Shown: positions 17,846 to 27,390, counted from the first letter of the stretch. The stretch is DNA of 64,000 bases from Aquirufa antheringensis (GCF_004307425.1 NZ_SEWZ01000004.1:404755-468754); one strand, 5' to 3'. The notes: generated from the letters alone by a model not told the origin. Translations and numbers: made by a program.

Positions 17846-18568
17846 ATGACGAAGAATAACTGGAAAGAGGAAGAAGAGAAAATTAAACAAGCTTTTGGCG
17901 ACAAAACCTGGGCTCAGATTAAATCAGAGGAGTCTTGGCGTATTTTCAAAATTATGAGTGAATTCGTAGAGGGAATCGATAAATTATCTAAAATCGGCCC
18001 TTGTGTTTCCATCTTCGGATCTGCTCGAACCAGCCCAGATAGTCCTTACTATAAAATAGCGGAAGAAATAGCTGCCAAATTAGTACGCCACGGATATGGT
18101 GTCATCACCGGTGGAGGGCCTGGAATCATGGAGGCTGGTAACAAAGGAGCAGCCAGTGAACGAGGCCGCAGCGTGGGCTTGAACATTGAATTACCCTTTG
18201 AGCAAACTCCAAATCCTTACATCGATTCAGATAAAAATATGAATTTCGACTTCTTCTTTGTGCGCAAAGTGATGTTCGTGAAATATTCACAAGGGTTTAT
18301 CATTATGCCGGGTGGTTTCGGAACGTTGGATGAGATGTTTGAATCTTTGACCCTGATCCAAACTCACAAAATAGGTCGATTCCCGGTAGTTTTAGTGGGA
18401 AAAGACTATTGGAATGGCTTAATCGACTGGATGAAAAAGACGATGGTCGCTGCAGGAAATATCCACGAAGAAGATTTGGAACTATTTGCTTTAGTAGACA
18501 CTCCCACGGAGGCCGTGCGCGTAATCGACGACTTCTATGCGAAGTATTTACTGAAACCGAATTTCTAG
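17846..18568 (+). CDS. TIGR00730 / LOG-family Rossmann-fold protein (nucleoside monophosphate phosphoribohydrolase-like)
   Basis: The 240-residue protein carries the two LOG hallmarks, GGGPGIMEAGNKGA (about 90-103) and PGGFGTLDE (about 155-163). These form the nucleotide-binding and catalytic site of lysine decarboxylase-like phosphoribohydrolases. Plant LOG enzymes release cytokinin bases from their monophosphates; bacterial members hydrolyse AMP-like nucleotides, and the physiological substrate here is unknown. The N-terminal extension (about residues 1-45) resembles the larger bacterial subtype. Its end overlaps the polX stop by 4 bp on the other strand. Confidence 0.88.
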   Translation: MTKNNWKEEEEKIKQAFGDKTWAQIKSEESWRIFKIMSEFVEGIDKLSKIGPCVSIFGSARTSPDSPYYKIAEEIAAKLVRHGYGVITGGGPGIMEAGNKGAASERGRSVGLNIELPFEQTPNPYIDSDKNMNFDFFFVRKVMFVKYSQGFIIMPGGFGTLDEMFESLTLIQTHKIGRFPVVLVGKDYWNGLIDWMKKTMVAAGNIHEEDLELFALVDTPTEAVRVIDDFYAKYLLKPNF

Positions 18569-20232
18569 TTTTTAGCGAAAAAGTGTTTGATATCTGCCAA
18601 AGGCAAAGCGTTCAAAGTCAATTCTTTTAACAAACCTCCTTTACGCCCCACTCTGACACCCCATTCCATATCCCGTAAACCGGCAATGGCATGAGCATCC
18701 GGGTTGATGGACACAAACACCCCTTTATCCATCGCTTCATAGAGGTGACGCCAGTCTAGGTCTAATCGATACGGACTGGCATTTAATTCAATACTAACTC
18801 CATTCGCTTTACAAGCATCTAAAATCTTGGACATCTGTAAAGGAAATCCTGGTCTAGCTAACAACAAACGACCTGTTGGATGGCCAAGAATAGACGTATA
18901 TGGATTTTCAATTGCCTTCAGCACACGTGGCATTGCTTTCTCTAAATCCATGGTTAAACCAGCATGCACGGAGGCCACCACGTAGTCGAAAGAGGCTAAA
19001 ATGGAAGGATCATAATCCAAGCTACCATCGGGCAAGATGTCCGATTCAATTCCTTTTAAGATCTGAAAATCGGACCACTGCGTATTCAAATGATCTATTT
19101 CTTCGTGCTGACGTTGCACATCCTCCTCTTTCAAACCTCCCGCATAGGCTGCATATTTCGAGTGATCTGCAATCCCGAAATAACTTAGTCCTAAGTCGCG
19201 GCAAGCTTCTGCCATTTCAGTTAAGGTATTTTTTCCATCGGAATAGGTCGAGTGGTTATGCAAGCAGCCGCGCAAATCACGGTATTCCACTAGAGACTTA
19301 TCCCCTTTTTTAGTGAACCAATCAAATTCCTGTAAACCTTCGCGCATCTCAGGTACGATAAAAGGCAAGTGTTGGGAGGTGTAGATTTCTGATTCTTCTT
19401 TCAACTCTTTTCCCTCAAAACGCTCGTAAAAGTGAACTTGAGCTAAGTGATCTGGCGAAGCTGATAGGGCAAATAATTTTGTCACCCATTCTCCAGTAGA
19501 AGCAAAGTGAATTTCGATGGGAATCAAATGACCCTTTGCGAAACCTCTCCAAGTAAAAGGAGATGATTCCTTCAGATCCTCTTCTAACCTATCCACTGAT
19601 TGCAGCAGCCCAGAAGCTCCAAATAAATCATCCGTTTCCACTAAAAATACCAACGAGTTAATCACTTCACAATTTCGGCGCAATTCCCCTGCAATGGATA
19701 CTTGAGAGAAAAAAGCCTTGAGTTCTTGTGCGATTTCATCCGCTAAATCTTGCGCTTTATTGATACGCAATTTGCTAGAATTTGATTTAATGAAATGGAT
19801 ATTCAGCGTGACACTTTCCACCACTGCGCCACCAAATCCTTTTAGCATAGCTAATCGCCCATCTTCGCAAGCGGCTAACAAATCATCAATTTCAGTTATT
19901 TGTAATTCCTGCCAAATGGTTCGCACCTTTTTAGGACCTAAGCCCTTTATCTTCAATAAGGTCAGTAAACCAGGAGGAGTCTGTTCAATGATCTGTTCTA
20001 AATCAGGACACGTTCCTGTCGCTGCGACATCTTGTACAATTTGCACCACTACTTTACCTACCCCCGGAATAGCTAGTAATTCGGATTCTGGTAAAGAAGA
20101 AATTAGACCAGGGAATTTATCCAGGCCACGCGCTGCGAAAGCTAGATTCTTACTTTTGAACTCGTTTACACCATGTAAATCCCAAAGCTTAACAAGTAGC
20201 TCGAGCGCGTCGACGATTTGATCATTATCCAT
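18565..20232 (-). CDS. polX: PolX-type DNA polymerase/3'-5' exonuclease with PHP domain
   Basis: The 555-residue protein has N-terminal helix-hairpin-helix segments (about 1-130, LLAIPGVGKVV and LLKIKGLGPKKV), a degenerate pol-beta-type palm (about 140-300), and a C-terminal PHP domain. The PHP domain starts at LHNHSTYSDGKNTL (about 323) and includes FGIADHSKYA and ASVHAG. PolX enzymes fill gaps and trim ends in base excision repair. The palm lacks an obvious GSxxRG plus DxD set, so the polymerase activity may be weak or lost while the PHP nuclease looks intact. The start is set at 20232 (MDNDQIV), because a longer frame would overlap ogt. It follows ogt by 13 bp. Confidence 0.88.
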   Translation of the reverse strand: MDNDQIVDALELLVKLWDLHGVNEFKSKNLAFAARGLDKFPGLISSLPESELLAIPGVGKVVVQIVQDVAATGTCPDLEQIIEQTPPGLLTLLKIKGLGPKKVRTIWQELQITEIDDLLAACEDGRLAMLKGFGGAVVESVTLNIHFIKSNSSKLRINKAQDLADEIAQELKAFFSQVSIAGELRRNCEVINSLVFLVETDDLFGASGLLQSVDRLEEDLKESSPFTWRGFAKGHLIPIEIHFASTGEWVTKLFALSASPDHLAQVHFYERFEGKELKEESEIYTSQHLPFIVPEMREGLQEFDWFTKKGDKSLVEYRDLRGCLHNHSTYSDGKNTLTEMAEACRDLGLSYFGIADHSKYAAYAGGLKEEDVQRQHEEIDHLNTQWSDFQILKGIESDILPDGSLDYDPSILASFDYVVASVHAGLTMDLEKAMPRVLKAIENPYTSILGHPTGRLLLARPGFPLQMSKILDACKANGVSIELNASPYRLDLDWRHLYEAMDKGVFVSINPDAHAIAGLRDMEWGVRVGRKGGLLKELTLNALPLADIKHFFAKN

Positions 20233-20245
20233 AGACAAATATAAA

Positions 20246-20713
20246 CTAAAATAAAGTGGCACCCTCCTTTGCAAGCAACCATTCCTTCCGCCATAATCCT
20301 CCACTATAGCCTACGAGTTTACCGGTAGATCCTATGACACGGTGGCAAGGATGGAAGAGTAAAATCGGGTTTTGGCCATTCGCATTCCCTACCGCCTGAG
20401 CGCCTTTAGGCATTTCTAATCGCTTGGCAATTTCAGCATAAGTAGCCGTAGTACCGGTAGGGATTTCTCGTAATGCCGCCCAGACTTTTTGTTGAAAAAG
20501 TGTTCCTACCGAAGGGTCTATCTGGTATTCCTGTAGGATACCCGTTTTAAAATAAGTTTCCAAAATTTCTTTAATCAGCTGAATTTCAACAGAATGAAAA
20601 TTCTTTTCTGATTCTTCTACCTCCACAAAAGAACAAGATCGCAAACCGGCATCCGCTAATTCCACACGTAAAATTCCGATCGGACTTGAGAAATAAAATT
20701 CTGAATTTGGCAT
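20246..20713 (-). CDS. ogt: Methylated-DNA--[protein]-cysteine S-methyltransferase
   Basis: The 155-residue protein is the Ogt/MGMT suicide repair protein that removes O6-alkyl groups from guanine. The C-terminal domain is complete: FQQKVWAALREIPTGTTATYAEIAK, QAVGNANGQNPI, and the active site PCHRV with acceptor Cys123, followed by GYSGGLWRKEWLL. It pairs with the downstream polX, giving a small DNA-repair operon on the minus strand. Confidence 0.95.
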   Translation of the reverse strand: MPNSEFYFSSPIGILRVELADAGLRSCSFVEVEESEKNFHSVEIQLIKEILETYFKTGILQEYQIDPSVGTLFQQKVWAALREIPTGTTATYAEIAKRLEMPKGAQAVGNANGQNPILLFHPCHRVIGSTGKLVGYSGGLWRKEWLLAKEGATLF

Positions 20714-20862
20714 AAGGACTCAATTTCAGACAAAAAATGGTAAATTTCCAACATTTAAGAGGCTAATATTGGAAATATTGAAAATTATCACTGCTTTGGA
20801 AAATCAAAACAAAAATAAAATTCTAAATTATATTCATATCAAGCATTTTAATATACCCTATC

Positions 20863-22293
20863 ATGAATTTCTCCTTTAAAAACTACGACCCGGAAGGGTT
20901 TTTTGATGAAATGTTCGAAGCGGACGGGAGTGTCCGTTTAGGATACGAACACTTTAAAGAACGCGTAGAGCAATTATCCCAAGAAGAATTTTTAAGCCGT
21001 CAACAATCCGCAGAAAGAGCCTTAATGGCCATGGGAATCACTTTTAATGTCTATGCAGAAAACGAAGGAACCGAGCGCATTATGCCAGTGGACATCATTC
21101 CACGTATCGTAGAGGCAAAGGAATGGGAAAAAATAGAGAAGGGATTAATTCAGCGCATCACCGCACTAAATTTATTCTTAAATGATATTTATTCAGACCA
21201 AAAAATCATCAAAGACGGAATCATTCCTGCCGAAGTCATCCACTCATCGAAAGACTTTTTAAAGCCTTGTATCGGTATAAAACCTGCCAAAAACATCTAC
21301 ATCCACATCACCGGAACAGATTTGATTCGAGGTAGCGATGGAGAGTACATGATTTTGGAAGATAACCTACGATGCCCATCCGGCGTATCGTACATGATGG
21401 AAAACCGGGAACTATTAAAGCAAACCTTCCCGGAAGTCGTCGCAAAGACACAAATCAGGCCCATTTCTGACTACCCAAATAAGTTATTAGAAATGCTGCG
21501 CTTCATCAGTGATCGCCCAGATCCTACCGTCGTAGTTTTAACACCAGGAATCTATAATTCTGCCTATTTCGAACATTCCTACCTTGCCCAACAAATGGGG
21601 GTGGAATTAGTAGACGCCCGTGATTTAGTGGTTCACGAGGGCTATGTCAAAATGCGAACCACCAAAGGCTTTCAAATCGTAGATGTCATCTATCGCCGAA
21701 TTGATGACACTTTTTTAGATCCTACCGTCTTTAATCCAGACTCCATGATCGGAATTCCAGGCATTTTTGATGTGTATAAAAATGGAAAAGTAGCCATAGC
21801 GAATGCCCCAGGAACGGGTGTAGCGGACGATAAAGTGATTTATGCCTACGTACCTCGCATTATTAAATACTATTTAAACGAGGAACCGATCATTCAAAAC
21901 GTCAAAACCTACATTTGCTCGGAAGAAGAGGATCGCAACTATGTACTGGCTAACATCGAAAAGTTAGTGGTCAAAGAGGCAAATGAAGCAGGTGGTTATG
22001 GCATGTTAATTGGGCCAAAATCCACCAAGGAAGAACAAGAAAAGTTCAAAGCCCTCATCCTGAGCAACCCTAGAAATTATATCGCCCAACCGACTATTTC
22101 CTTATCTCGTGTTCCTTGCCTAATCGAGGATCACGCGGAAGGTCGCCACGTGGATCTCAGGCCCTATATTTTGTATGGAGATGGGGTAAATGTGATGCCA
22201 GGCGGGTTAACTCGAGTGGCCTTACGGAAAGGTTCATTGGTGGTTAATTCTTCGCAGGGGGGTGGGTCGAAGGATACGTGGGTTATGTATTAG
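20863..22293 (+). CDS. Circularly permuted type 2 ATP-grasp protein
   Basis: The 476-residue protein matches the DUF404/DUF407 family. Seen: MAMGITFNVYAENEGTER, PRIVEAKEWEKIEKGL, YLILEDN-like EYMILEDNLRCPSGVSYM (nucleotide-binding region), GYGMLIGPKS (about residue 380), VDLRPYILYG, and the terminal GSKDTWVMY. These enzymes are thought to make an amide or peptide bond and are usually encoded with an alpha-E helical protein and a transglutaminase or protease-like partner. None of these is adjacent here. It is followed by a 20-bp inverted repeat. The substrate is unknown. Confidence 0.9.
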   Translation: MNFSFKNYDPEGFFDEMFEADGSVRLGYEHFKERVEQLSQEEFLSRQQSAERALMAMGITFNVYAENEGTERIMPVDIIPRIVEAKEWEKIEKGLIQRITALNLFLNDIYSDQKIIKDGIIPAEVIHSSKDFLKPCIGIKPAKNIYIHITGTDLIRGSDGEYMILEDNLRCPSGVSYMMENRELLKQTFPEVVAKTQIRPISDYPNKLLEMLRFISDRPDPTVVVLTPGIYNSAYFEHSYLAQQMGVELVDARDLVVHEGYVKMRTTKGFQIVDVIYRRIDDTFLDPTVFNPDSMIGIPGIFDVYKNGKVAIANAPGTGVADDKVIYAYVPRIIKYYLNEEPIIQNVKTYICSEEEDRNYVLANIEKLVVKEANEAGGYGMLIGPKSTKEEQEKFKALILSNPRNYIAQPTISLSRVPCLIEDHAEGRHVDLRPYILYGDGVNVMPGGLTRVALRKGSLVVNSSQGGGSKDTWVMY

Positions 22294-22347
22294 GTCTTCG
22301 GGTTCTGAATCGTCGACAGGTCAAATGATTCAGAACCCGAAAACCTA
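22291..22347. terminator. Long inverted repeat after the ATP-grasp gene
   Basis: Arms 22292-22311 and 22327-22346 are complementary over 19 of 20 bp, with one further pair outside and a 15-base loop. The left arm begins in the stop codon. There is no T-tract after the stem, so it is a stem-loop that may protect or end the mRNA rather than a textbook intrinsic terminator. The rest of the gap to 22473 shows no clear feature. Confidence 0.6.
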
Positions 22348-22473
22348 CTACATATCTGGAAAAATTAAGAATCAAATAATTTTGCCACTGAATAATTAAT
22401 ACATATCAGGAGGAATGGAGAGTATTTGAGAGTAGACACGGAATACTGACCACAAAAAACTAGCTATTAATTA

Positions 22474-22980
22474 CTACTTGAATAAACTCATAATGCCGGC
22501 TGTGTCATAGGCTAACCACTCCTCCACAATTTTCCCATTTTTTAGCTGGTCCACCGCACTTATAACCACTTTTATAGATTTGTCACCCTTCGTTAATACA
22601 GCATATTGGTAGGATATCACGTAATTGTTTGCTTCATTCATATTTTTGTTCTTGTGCACGTATTCCCAAATAGGAGCTACTTTTTCAAATTTTACAGAAA
22701 TTCCATTCGCTTTTAAAACCTTGAGAAAAGCCACATTCTGAGTTAAATTCTTTTCCTCGAGATTATCGTGAAATTTCACCTCAGGTGCATAAAAAGATTT
22801 GTAAGTAACGGTATCCAACGCTTCTAAGGCTTTAATAGAATTTAAAACCCATTTTGTGTTTGGCGATTTCTCCAAGTTATACCCTGAATTAAAACCGGTT
22901 TCGGCATTACCCTCATTTGAAACGGATTGACCAGATGCAAATGCTGAAATGGTCAAAAATACAAAGACTAATTTTTTCAT
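22474..22980 (-). CDS. Secreted NTF2/SnoaL-like protein
   Basis: The 168-residue protein has a signal peptide (MKKLVFVFLTISAFASGQ, about residues 1-18). A single NTF2-like cone fold follows: helix SIKALEALD, YAPEVKFHD, a long central helix, ISYQYAVLTKGDKSIKVVISAVDQLKNGKIVEEWLAYD. Members bind small molecules or act as simple lyases and isomerases; nothing here identifies a ligand. It stands alone, divergent from the AraC gene at 23143. Confidence 0.75.
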   Translation of the reverse strand: MKKLVFVFLTISAFASGQSVSNEGNAETGFNSGYNLEKSPNTKWVLNSIKALEALDTVTYKSFYAPEVKFHDNLEEKNLTQNVAFLKVLKANGISVKFEKVAPIWEYVHKNKNMNEANNYVISYQYAVLTKGDKSIKVVISAVDQLKNGKIVEEWLAYDTAGIMSLFK

Positions 22981-23142
22981 TTGAATAAAGATTTTATGTT
23001 TAACAATGACGCAATTTGGAAAGAGGAAAGAAAAGGAAGGTTCGAAAATGATTCATTTATGTTCCACTTTGCGAGGATGGAACAAAATGAATTACTAATT
23101 TTTTATTTATCTTGGAAATGATTAGACAAAAACGCTTTCATT

Positions 23143-24333
23143 ATGGGTATTATTTTTCCCTTATTTGGCATATTTACCTCTTTTTTGCTAATCTATTACT
23201 TAAGTTCATTAAATAGATCTAATGCTTTTTTAGCTCTATTTTTCTTGTGCTGTAATTTGGTGGTTCTTGTATATTATGGGTTACATTATACCCAAAATCT
23301 ATTTTGGGAAGGTATTTGTTTTGTCCATTTCTTACCTCTCTCCTATTTATTAGGTCCATTTTTATTTTTTTACGTAAAAACGCTTGTAACAGATCAGCGG
23401 AAACTAGAAAAATTTGATTTTATTCACCTAATTCCTGCTGCATTTATTGCTATTAATTGCCTGCCTTTTACCACTTTACCTTTTGAGCAAAAAGCTAAAA
23501 TCGCCCACGAAATCATTAATATAACGGAGAGATATACCCTTGATTTCCAATTTGTTTCCTTTGAATTTATTCTGGTATCTAGATCATTACATTTACTTGC
23601 CTATTGCCTTTTCTCCCTAATCTATTTTACAGTTCATTCCCAACGAACAAAGACTAAATTTGGTCAGTTGTCAACAAATCACGGGATTTTAAAAAGATGG
23701 ATCTATTTACTATGTGCTATTCAATTCGTCATATCAAGCAATAGTGTCTTGCATATGTTAACAGTAGTGGGTATTTATTTTGATTTTCAAAGCGATGCCT
23801 ACACACAAATTTTCACTTCGAAACAACACTATTTTGCTGTGGCCGGAGGAGGCTTTTTTCTTCAAAATTTATTCTTGTTTTTATTTCCAAAAATTCTCTA
23901 CGGCAACATATCATTTATTCCAGACAAAGTCAGAGGTAACTTAATACGTGACCTTAAATATAGTCTTCCGAAAAAAAGAAATTTTGTAGAAACCAATCTT
24001 GAATTCAAGGAGGAAATAGCCATCTATTTGCTTTCGCTCCCTTTTACAAAAAAGGAATTTTCTATAGCACAAATGTCCTTTGATTTAAAAATTCCTGAAA
24101 GAACACTATCGCTTTATTTTAACACGTCACTTGGTTTATCATTTAGTGAATGGAGAAAAAAAATACGCATTGACTATGCGATTGTCATGATCGATTCAGG
24201 AGATTCTAAAAAAATCACCATTGAAGCTATTTCTTCTAATGCCGGTTTTGCCTCTAGGTCAAAATTCATTGATGCCTTTAAGGAACAGATGGGTATAACT
24301 CCATCTGCCTACATTAAATCGTTGGAAAAATAG
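23143..24333 (+). CDS. Membrane-anchored AraC-family transcriptional regulator
   Basis: The 396-residue protein has about seven hydrophobic segments in residues 1-255, a short cytosolic linker, and a C-terminal AraC DNA-binding domain (about 298-396). Both helix-turn-helix units are visible: FSIAQMSFDLKIPERTLSLYFN and, after EWRKKIRIDYA, ISSNAGFASRSKFIDAFKEQMGITPSAYIK. This architecture is common in Bacteroidota. The membrane part presumably senses a signal in or near the membrane. The nearest candidate target is the divergent secreted protein at 22474-22980, by position only. Confidence 0.87.
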   Translation: MGIIFPLFGIFTSFLLIYYLSSLNRSNAFLALFFLCCNLVVLVYYGLHYTQNLFWEGICFVHFLPLSYLLGPFLFFYVKTLVTDQRKLEKFDFIHLIPAAFIAINCLPFTTLPFEQKAKIAHEIINITERYTLDFQFVSFEFILVSRSLHLLAYCLFSLIYFTVHSQRTKTKFGQLSTNHGILKRWIYLLCAIQFVISSNSVLHMLTVVGIYFDFQSDAYTQIFTSKQHYFAVAGGGFFLQNLFLFLFPKILYGNISFIPDKVRGNLIRDLKYSLPKKRNFVETNLEFKEEIAIYLLSLPFTKKEFSIAQMSFDLKIPERTLSLYFNTSLGLSFSEWRKKIRIDYAIVMIDSGDSKKITIEAISSNAGFASRSKFIDAFKEQMGITPSAYIKSLEK

Positions 24334-24351
24334 TACGGACTTTAGCGGTTT

Positions 24352-24375
24352 AGTAGCTCCCAGGTATTGGCTACT
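24352..24375. terminator. Short stem-loop between convergent AraC gene and lysA
   Basis: AGTAGC (24352-24357) and GCTACT (24370-24375) form a 6-bp stem around a 12-base loop in the 37-bp gap. It overlaps the lysA stop codon. There is no T-tract, so support is weak. Confidence 0.3.
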
Positions 24376-25603
24376 CTTGATTACGTAGTATATCTTCTAA
24401 AGTCTCTCTTCTCCGAATCACCCGCGCCTTGCCCCCATCCACTAACACCTCGGCAGGTAAAAAACGCGAGTTATAATGCGAGGCCATCGTGAATCCATAA
24501 GCACCAGCATTCGCTAAGGCAATGATATCGCCTTCCTTTACTTTATTTAATAAACGTTCGTTTTGTTTGCCGTTAAAGTCAAATGAAAACGTATCCGTTT
24601 CACAGATATATCCTGTCACTCTATAGTCTTCTTGCTTCGAGGAATCTTGATTCGAAGCATTGAAAATATAATGATAAGAACCGTACATCATGGGACGAAT
24701 CAAATGATTCAAACCTGAGTTAATTCCTACAAAGGTTTTTACTGGATCGCGTTTAACGACATTGGTTTCGGCTAAAAAAGTACCTGATTCGCTTACTAAA
24801 AACTTGCCTGGCTCCACCCAAAGACGTAATTCGCGACCGTATTTTTGACAGAAGGCGCGAAAGGCGTTGCTCATGATTTGGCCTACTTCCTGCATATTCA
24901 CACCTGGATCTTCTGGAGAATAAGGTACCTTGAATCCTCCTCCCAAATCTATAATTTGTAAATCCTTAAAATCATACGCAAAATCAAAAAGGGCTGAAGC
25001 AGCTTGTTCGAACGTCTTTCCGTCCTTAATATCAGAACCGGTGTGCTGGTGCAGACCGATGACATTGATATTATATTGTTCAACTATTGATAATATTTCA
25101 GCTTTTTGATGGATCGAAATTCCAAATTTTGATTCTGGATGTGCCGTCATAATCTTCTCATTTCCCCCACCAAAAACGTGCGGCTTGATGCGAATCAAAC
25201 ATGGTTGTGAGGAACCGTAGGTTTGGCCAAACTTTTCTAGAACGGATAAATTATCGAGGTTGACGATGGCACCTTTGGAAACCGCATATTCAATCTCCGA
25301 AAAATGAACTCCAGATGGTGTAAACGTAATATTTGAACCCTCATATCCCGCAATCAAACCGATCTCTAATTCTTGTGGCGACACCACATCCATATCGACC
25401 CCATTCTCGCGCATCAGGCGCAAGATGGACAAATTCGTATTTGCCTTCGCGGCATATTTAATGGTCAAATCAATTCCCTCAAAAGCGGCTCTTAAAACCG
25501 AGATTTTTTCCCTAATTTTGTCGGCATCGTAGACATAAAGTGGAGTACCAAATTCTTTGGCCAAATCTGTTAAAGGAATGTTCTGAATTGAATAATATGC
25601 CAT
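24371..25603 (-). CDS. lysA: Diaminopimelate decarboxylase
   Basis: LysA (410 aa) makes L-lysine from meso-diaminopimelate with PLP. Seen: YAAKANTN with the PLP Lys53, GLHQHTGSDIKD, DLGGGFKVPYS (phosphate loop), WVEPGKFLVSESG, the catalytic CETDTF from the partner subunit, and NAGAYGFTMASHYN. The start is taken as 25603 (MAYYSIQN); a longer frame adds only MWLTNFA. A perfect -7 box, TATCTTTG (25629-25622, minus), lies 19 bp upstream and would sit inside the transcript if the longer start were used. Confidence 0.95.
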   Translation of the reverse strand: MAYYSIQNIPLTDLAKEFGTPLYVYDADKIREKISVLRAAFEGIDLTIKYAAKANTNLSILRLMRENGVDMDVVSPQELEIGLIAGYEGSNITFTPSGVHFSEIEYAVSKGAIVNLDNLSVLEKFGQTYGSSQPCLIRIKPHVFGGGNEKIMTAHPESKFGISIHQKAEILSIVEQYNINVIGLHQHTGSDIKDGKTFEQAASALFDFAYDFKDLQIIDLGGGFKVPYSPEDPGVNMQEVGQIMSNAFRAFCQKYGRELRLWVEPGKFLVSESGTFLAETNVVKRDPVKTFVGINSGLNHLIRPMMYGSYHYIFNASNQDSSKQEDYRVTGYICETDTFSFDFNGKQNERLLNKVKEGDIIALANAGAYGFTMASHYNSRFLPAEVLVDGGKARVIRRRETLEDILRNQE

Positions 25604-25621
25604 AGCGAAATTTGTAAGCCA

Positions 25622-25629
25622 CAAAGATA
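25622..25629 (-). promoter_or_regulatory. -7 promoter box for lysA
   Basis: On the minus strand the sequence reads TATCTTTG, an exact TAnnTTTG match, 19 bp before the lysA start. The matching -33 box would lie inside the first codons of the divergent phoD-like gene. Confidence 0.45.
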
Positions 25630-25643
25630 CTAATCTAACGAAT

Positions 25644-26948
25644 ATGAAAAGAATATTAATCGCCTTATTCCTTACTGTACCGCTTTTAGCGAGTGCTCAA
25701 ATCAAGAGTGGACCGATGCTAGGCTATTCTGAAATGAAGGAAGTTTTAGTCTGGGTTCAGACCGAAAAACCAGCGGATGTTAGCATTCAATACTGGGAGA
25801 AGGGTGATAAAACAATTCATAAGACGGATCCCGTACATACCGAGAAAACAACTGCTTTCATTGCACGAATCATCGCTGATGAGGTAACAATGGGTAAAAA
25901 ATACGCATACGAGGTACTGGTGAATGGCAAAAAAATGGCTTTTGATTATCCATTAGAGTTCCAAACTCAGGAACTTTGGCAATACCGTAAAGATCCACCT
26001 GCCTTCTCTTTCCTTTTTGGAACGTGTAACTATGTAAACGAGGAAGCAACCGATCGCCCAGGTAGACCTTACGGTGGCGCAGATGAAGTTTATGCAGCCA
26101 TGTATGCCAAGAAACCTGATTTCATGCTCTGGGGTGGAGATAACTTTTACTACCGTGAACCAGATTATACGAGAACCGGGATGATTCACCGAAATAACCA
26201 CGCGCGTGCCGTTAAATCCATGCAACCCTTATTAGGAAGTGTACATCAATACGCGATTTGGGATGACCACGATTACGGTCCAAATGATGCAGATCGCTCA
26301 TTCCCTTTGAAATACACTTCATTAGAGATGTTCAAAATGTATTGGGGTAATCCGAATTTTGCCTTTCCAAACGAAGGTATTACCGGTAAATTCCAATGGG
26401 CAGATGTAGAATTCTTCTTACTGGATGACCGTTGGAATAAGGCACCTAATGAATTAAATGACCCGAACAAAGACTACTGGGGTGCGAAGCAAATGACTTG
26501 GTTATTAGACCAGTTGTCCACTTCTAGAGCTAGTTTTAAAATAATCGTCAACGGAGGTCAGGTCGTTAGCCCTGCCAAAGTATTCGAAAACATGGCGAAT
26601 TATGAGGCGGAGAGAACCTATTTATTGAAAGAATTAAAGAACCGTAAGATTCCAGGTGTTCTCTTTTTCACTGGAGATCGACACATCTCTGATTTAAACA
26701 AATTAGAGCGTGAAGGAACTTATCCTTTGTATGATTTGACAGTTTCACCCATGACCGCTGGAAAGGCCGATGCGGTAAAGCAAGATTATAACGAGACCTT
26801 GGTTCCTGGGACTTTGGTACAGGAAAGAGCCTTCTCTAAAATTGAAGTGACGGGTCACTTAAAAGATCGTACCTTGACCATTACCCTTTTTAATGTAAAA
26901 GGAGACGTGTTATGGACGAAAGAACTTAAATCCAATTTATTAAAATAA
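25644..26948 (+). CDS. PhoD-like metallophosphatase (alkaline phosphatase D family)
   Basis: The 434-residue exported enzyme has a signal peptide (MKRILIALFLTVPLLASAQ), a fibronectin-like N-terminal domain (about 20-110), and a PhoD-type metallophosphoesterase domain. Metal-ligand motifs are visible: FLFGTCNYVNE, LWGGDNFYYR, IWDDHDYGPNDADRSFP, and FFTGDRHISDL. PhoD enzymes hydrolyse phosphodiesters or phosphomonoesters in the periplasm. It heads the phoD-osmC-thyA run (gaps of 3 and 1 bp), an apparently operonic but functionally mixed set. Confidence 0.88.
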   Translation: MKRILIALFLTVPLLASAQIKSGPMLGYSEMKEVLVWVQTEKPADVSIQYWEKGDKTIHKTDPVHTEKTTAFIARIIADEVTMGKKYAYEVLVNGKKMAFDYPLEFQTQELWQYRKDPPAFSFLFGTCNYVNEEATDRPGRPYGGADEVYAAMYAKKPDFMLWGGDNFYYREPDYTRTGMIHRNNHARAVKSMQPLLGSVHQYAIWDDHDYGPNDADRSFPLKYTSLEMFKMYWGNPNFAFPNEGITGKFQWADVEFFLLDDRWNKAPNELNDPNKDYWGAKQMTWLLDQLSTSRASFKIIVNGGQVVSPAKVFENMANYEAERTYLLKELKNRKIPGVLFFTGDRHISDLNKLEREGTYPLYDLTVSPMTAGKADAVKQDYNETLVPGTLVQERAFSKIEVTGHLKDRTLTITLFNVKGDVLWTKELKSNLLK

Positions 26949-26951
26949 GCC

Positions 26952-27389
26952 ATGGAAGTAGTATTAAACCGTATAGATCAAGATTTTCATTTCGAGGCCA
27001 AAGGCTCCTCTCCCATTCCCGTGCACATCGATGCGGCGGAAGGCATTGGTGGTCACAATGCTGGTGCACGTCCCATGGAGCTACTTTTAATGGGCTTAGG
27101 TGGTTGCACGGCCATTGATGTTATCCTTATTTTAAAGAAGCAACGTCAAGTCGTAGAGGACTTCCAAATCCGTGTTTCAGGCGATCGTGAAAAGATCGAG
27201 GGAACGGAGAAAACTCCCTTCCGTCAAATCAATATTCAATTTGAATTAAAAGGCGAAATTGACGGATCTAAAGCCCTAAAAGCGATTCAGATGTCCATGG
27301 ATAAATACTGTTCTGCCACCGCTCAATTAGAGCCTAGTGCCACTATCACCCATTCCCTACTATTAAACGGAGAAAAATTCAACGCATAA
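26952..27389 (+). CDS. OsmC/Ohr-family protein
   Basis: The 145-residue protein has the OsmC fold and its two redox cysteines: Cys52 in [13 protein letters not shown] and Cys120 in [11 protein letters not shown]. The family reduces organic hydroperoxides. The YhfA-like subgroup, to which the short N terminus points, is less well defined. It is tightly packed between phoD and thyA. Confidence 0.88.
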   Translation: MEVVLNRIDQDFHFEAKGSSPIPVHIDAAEGIGGHNAGARPMELLLMGLGGCTAIDVILILKKQRQVVEDFQIRVSGDREKIEGTEKTPFRQINIQFELKGEIDGSKALKAIQMSMDKYCSATAQLEPSATITHSLLLNGEKFNA

Positions 27390-27390
27390 G

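Noticed and set aside
17777..17890. N-terminal extension of rpiB (38 residues)
   Set aside because: Hydrophobic, not homologous to RpiB, runs into the divergent LOG gene and lies upstream of the -7 box.
19718..20221. 167-codon plus-strand frame inside polX
   Set aside because: Antisense to the conserved N-terminal region of polX; low-complexity Ser/Cys-rich sequence, no signal or domain.
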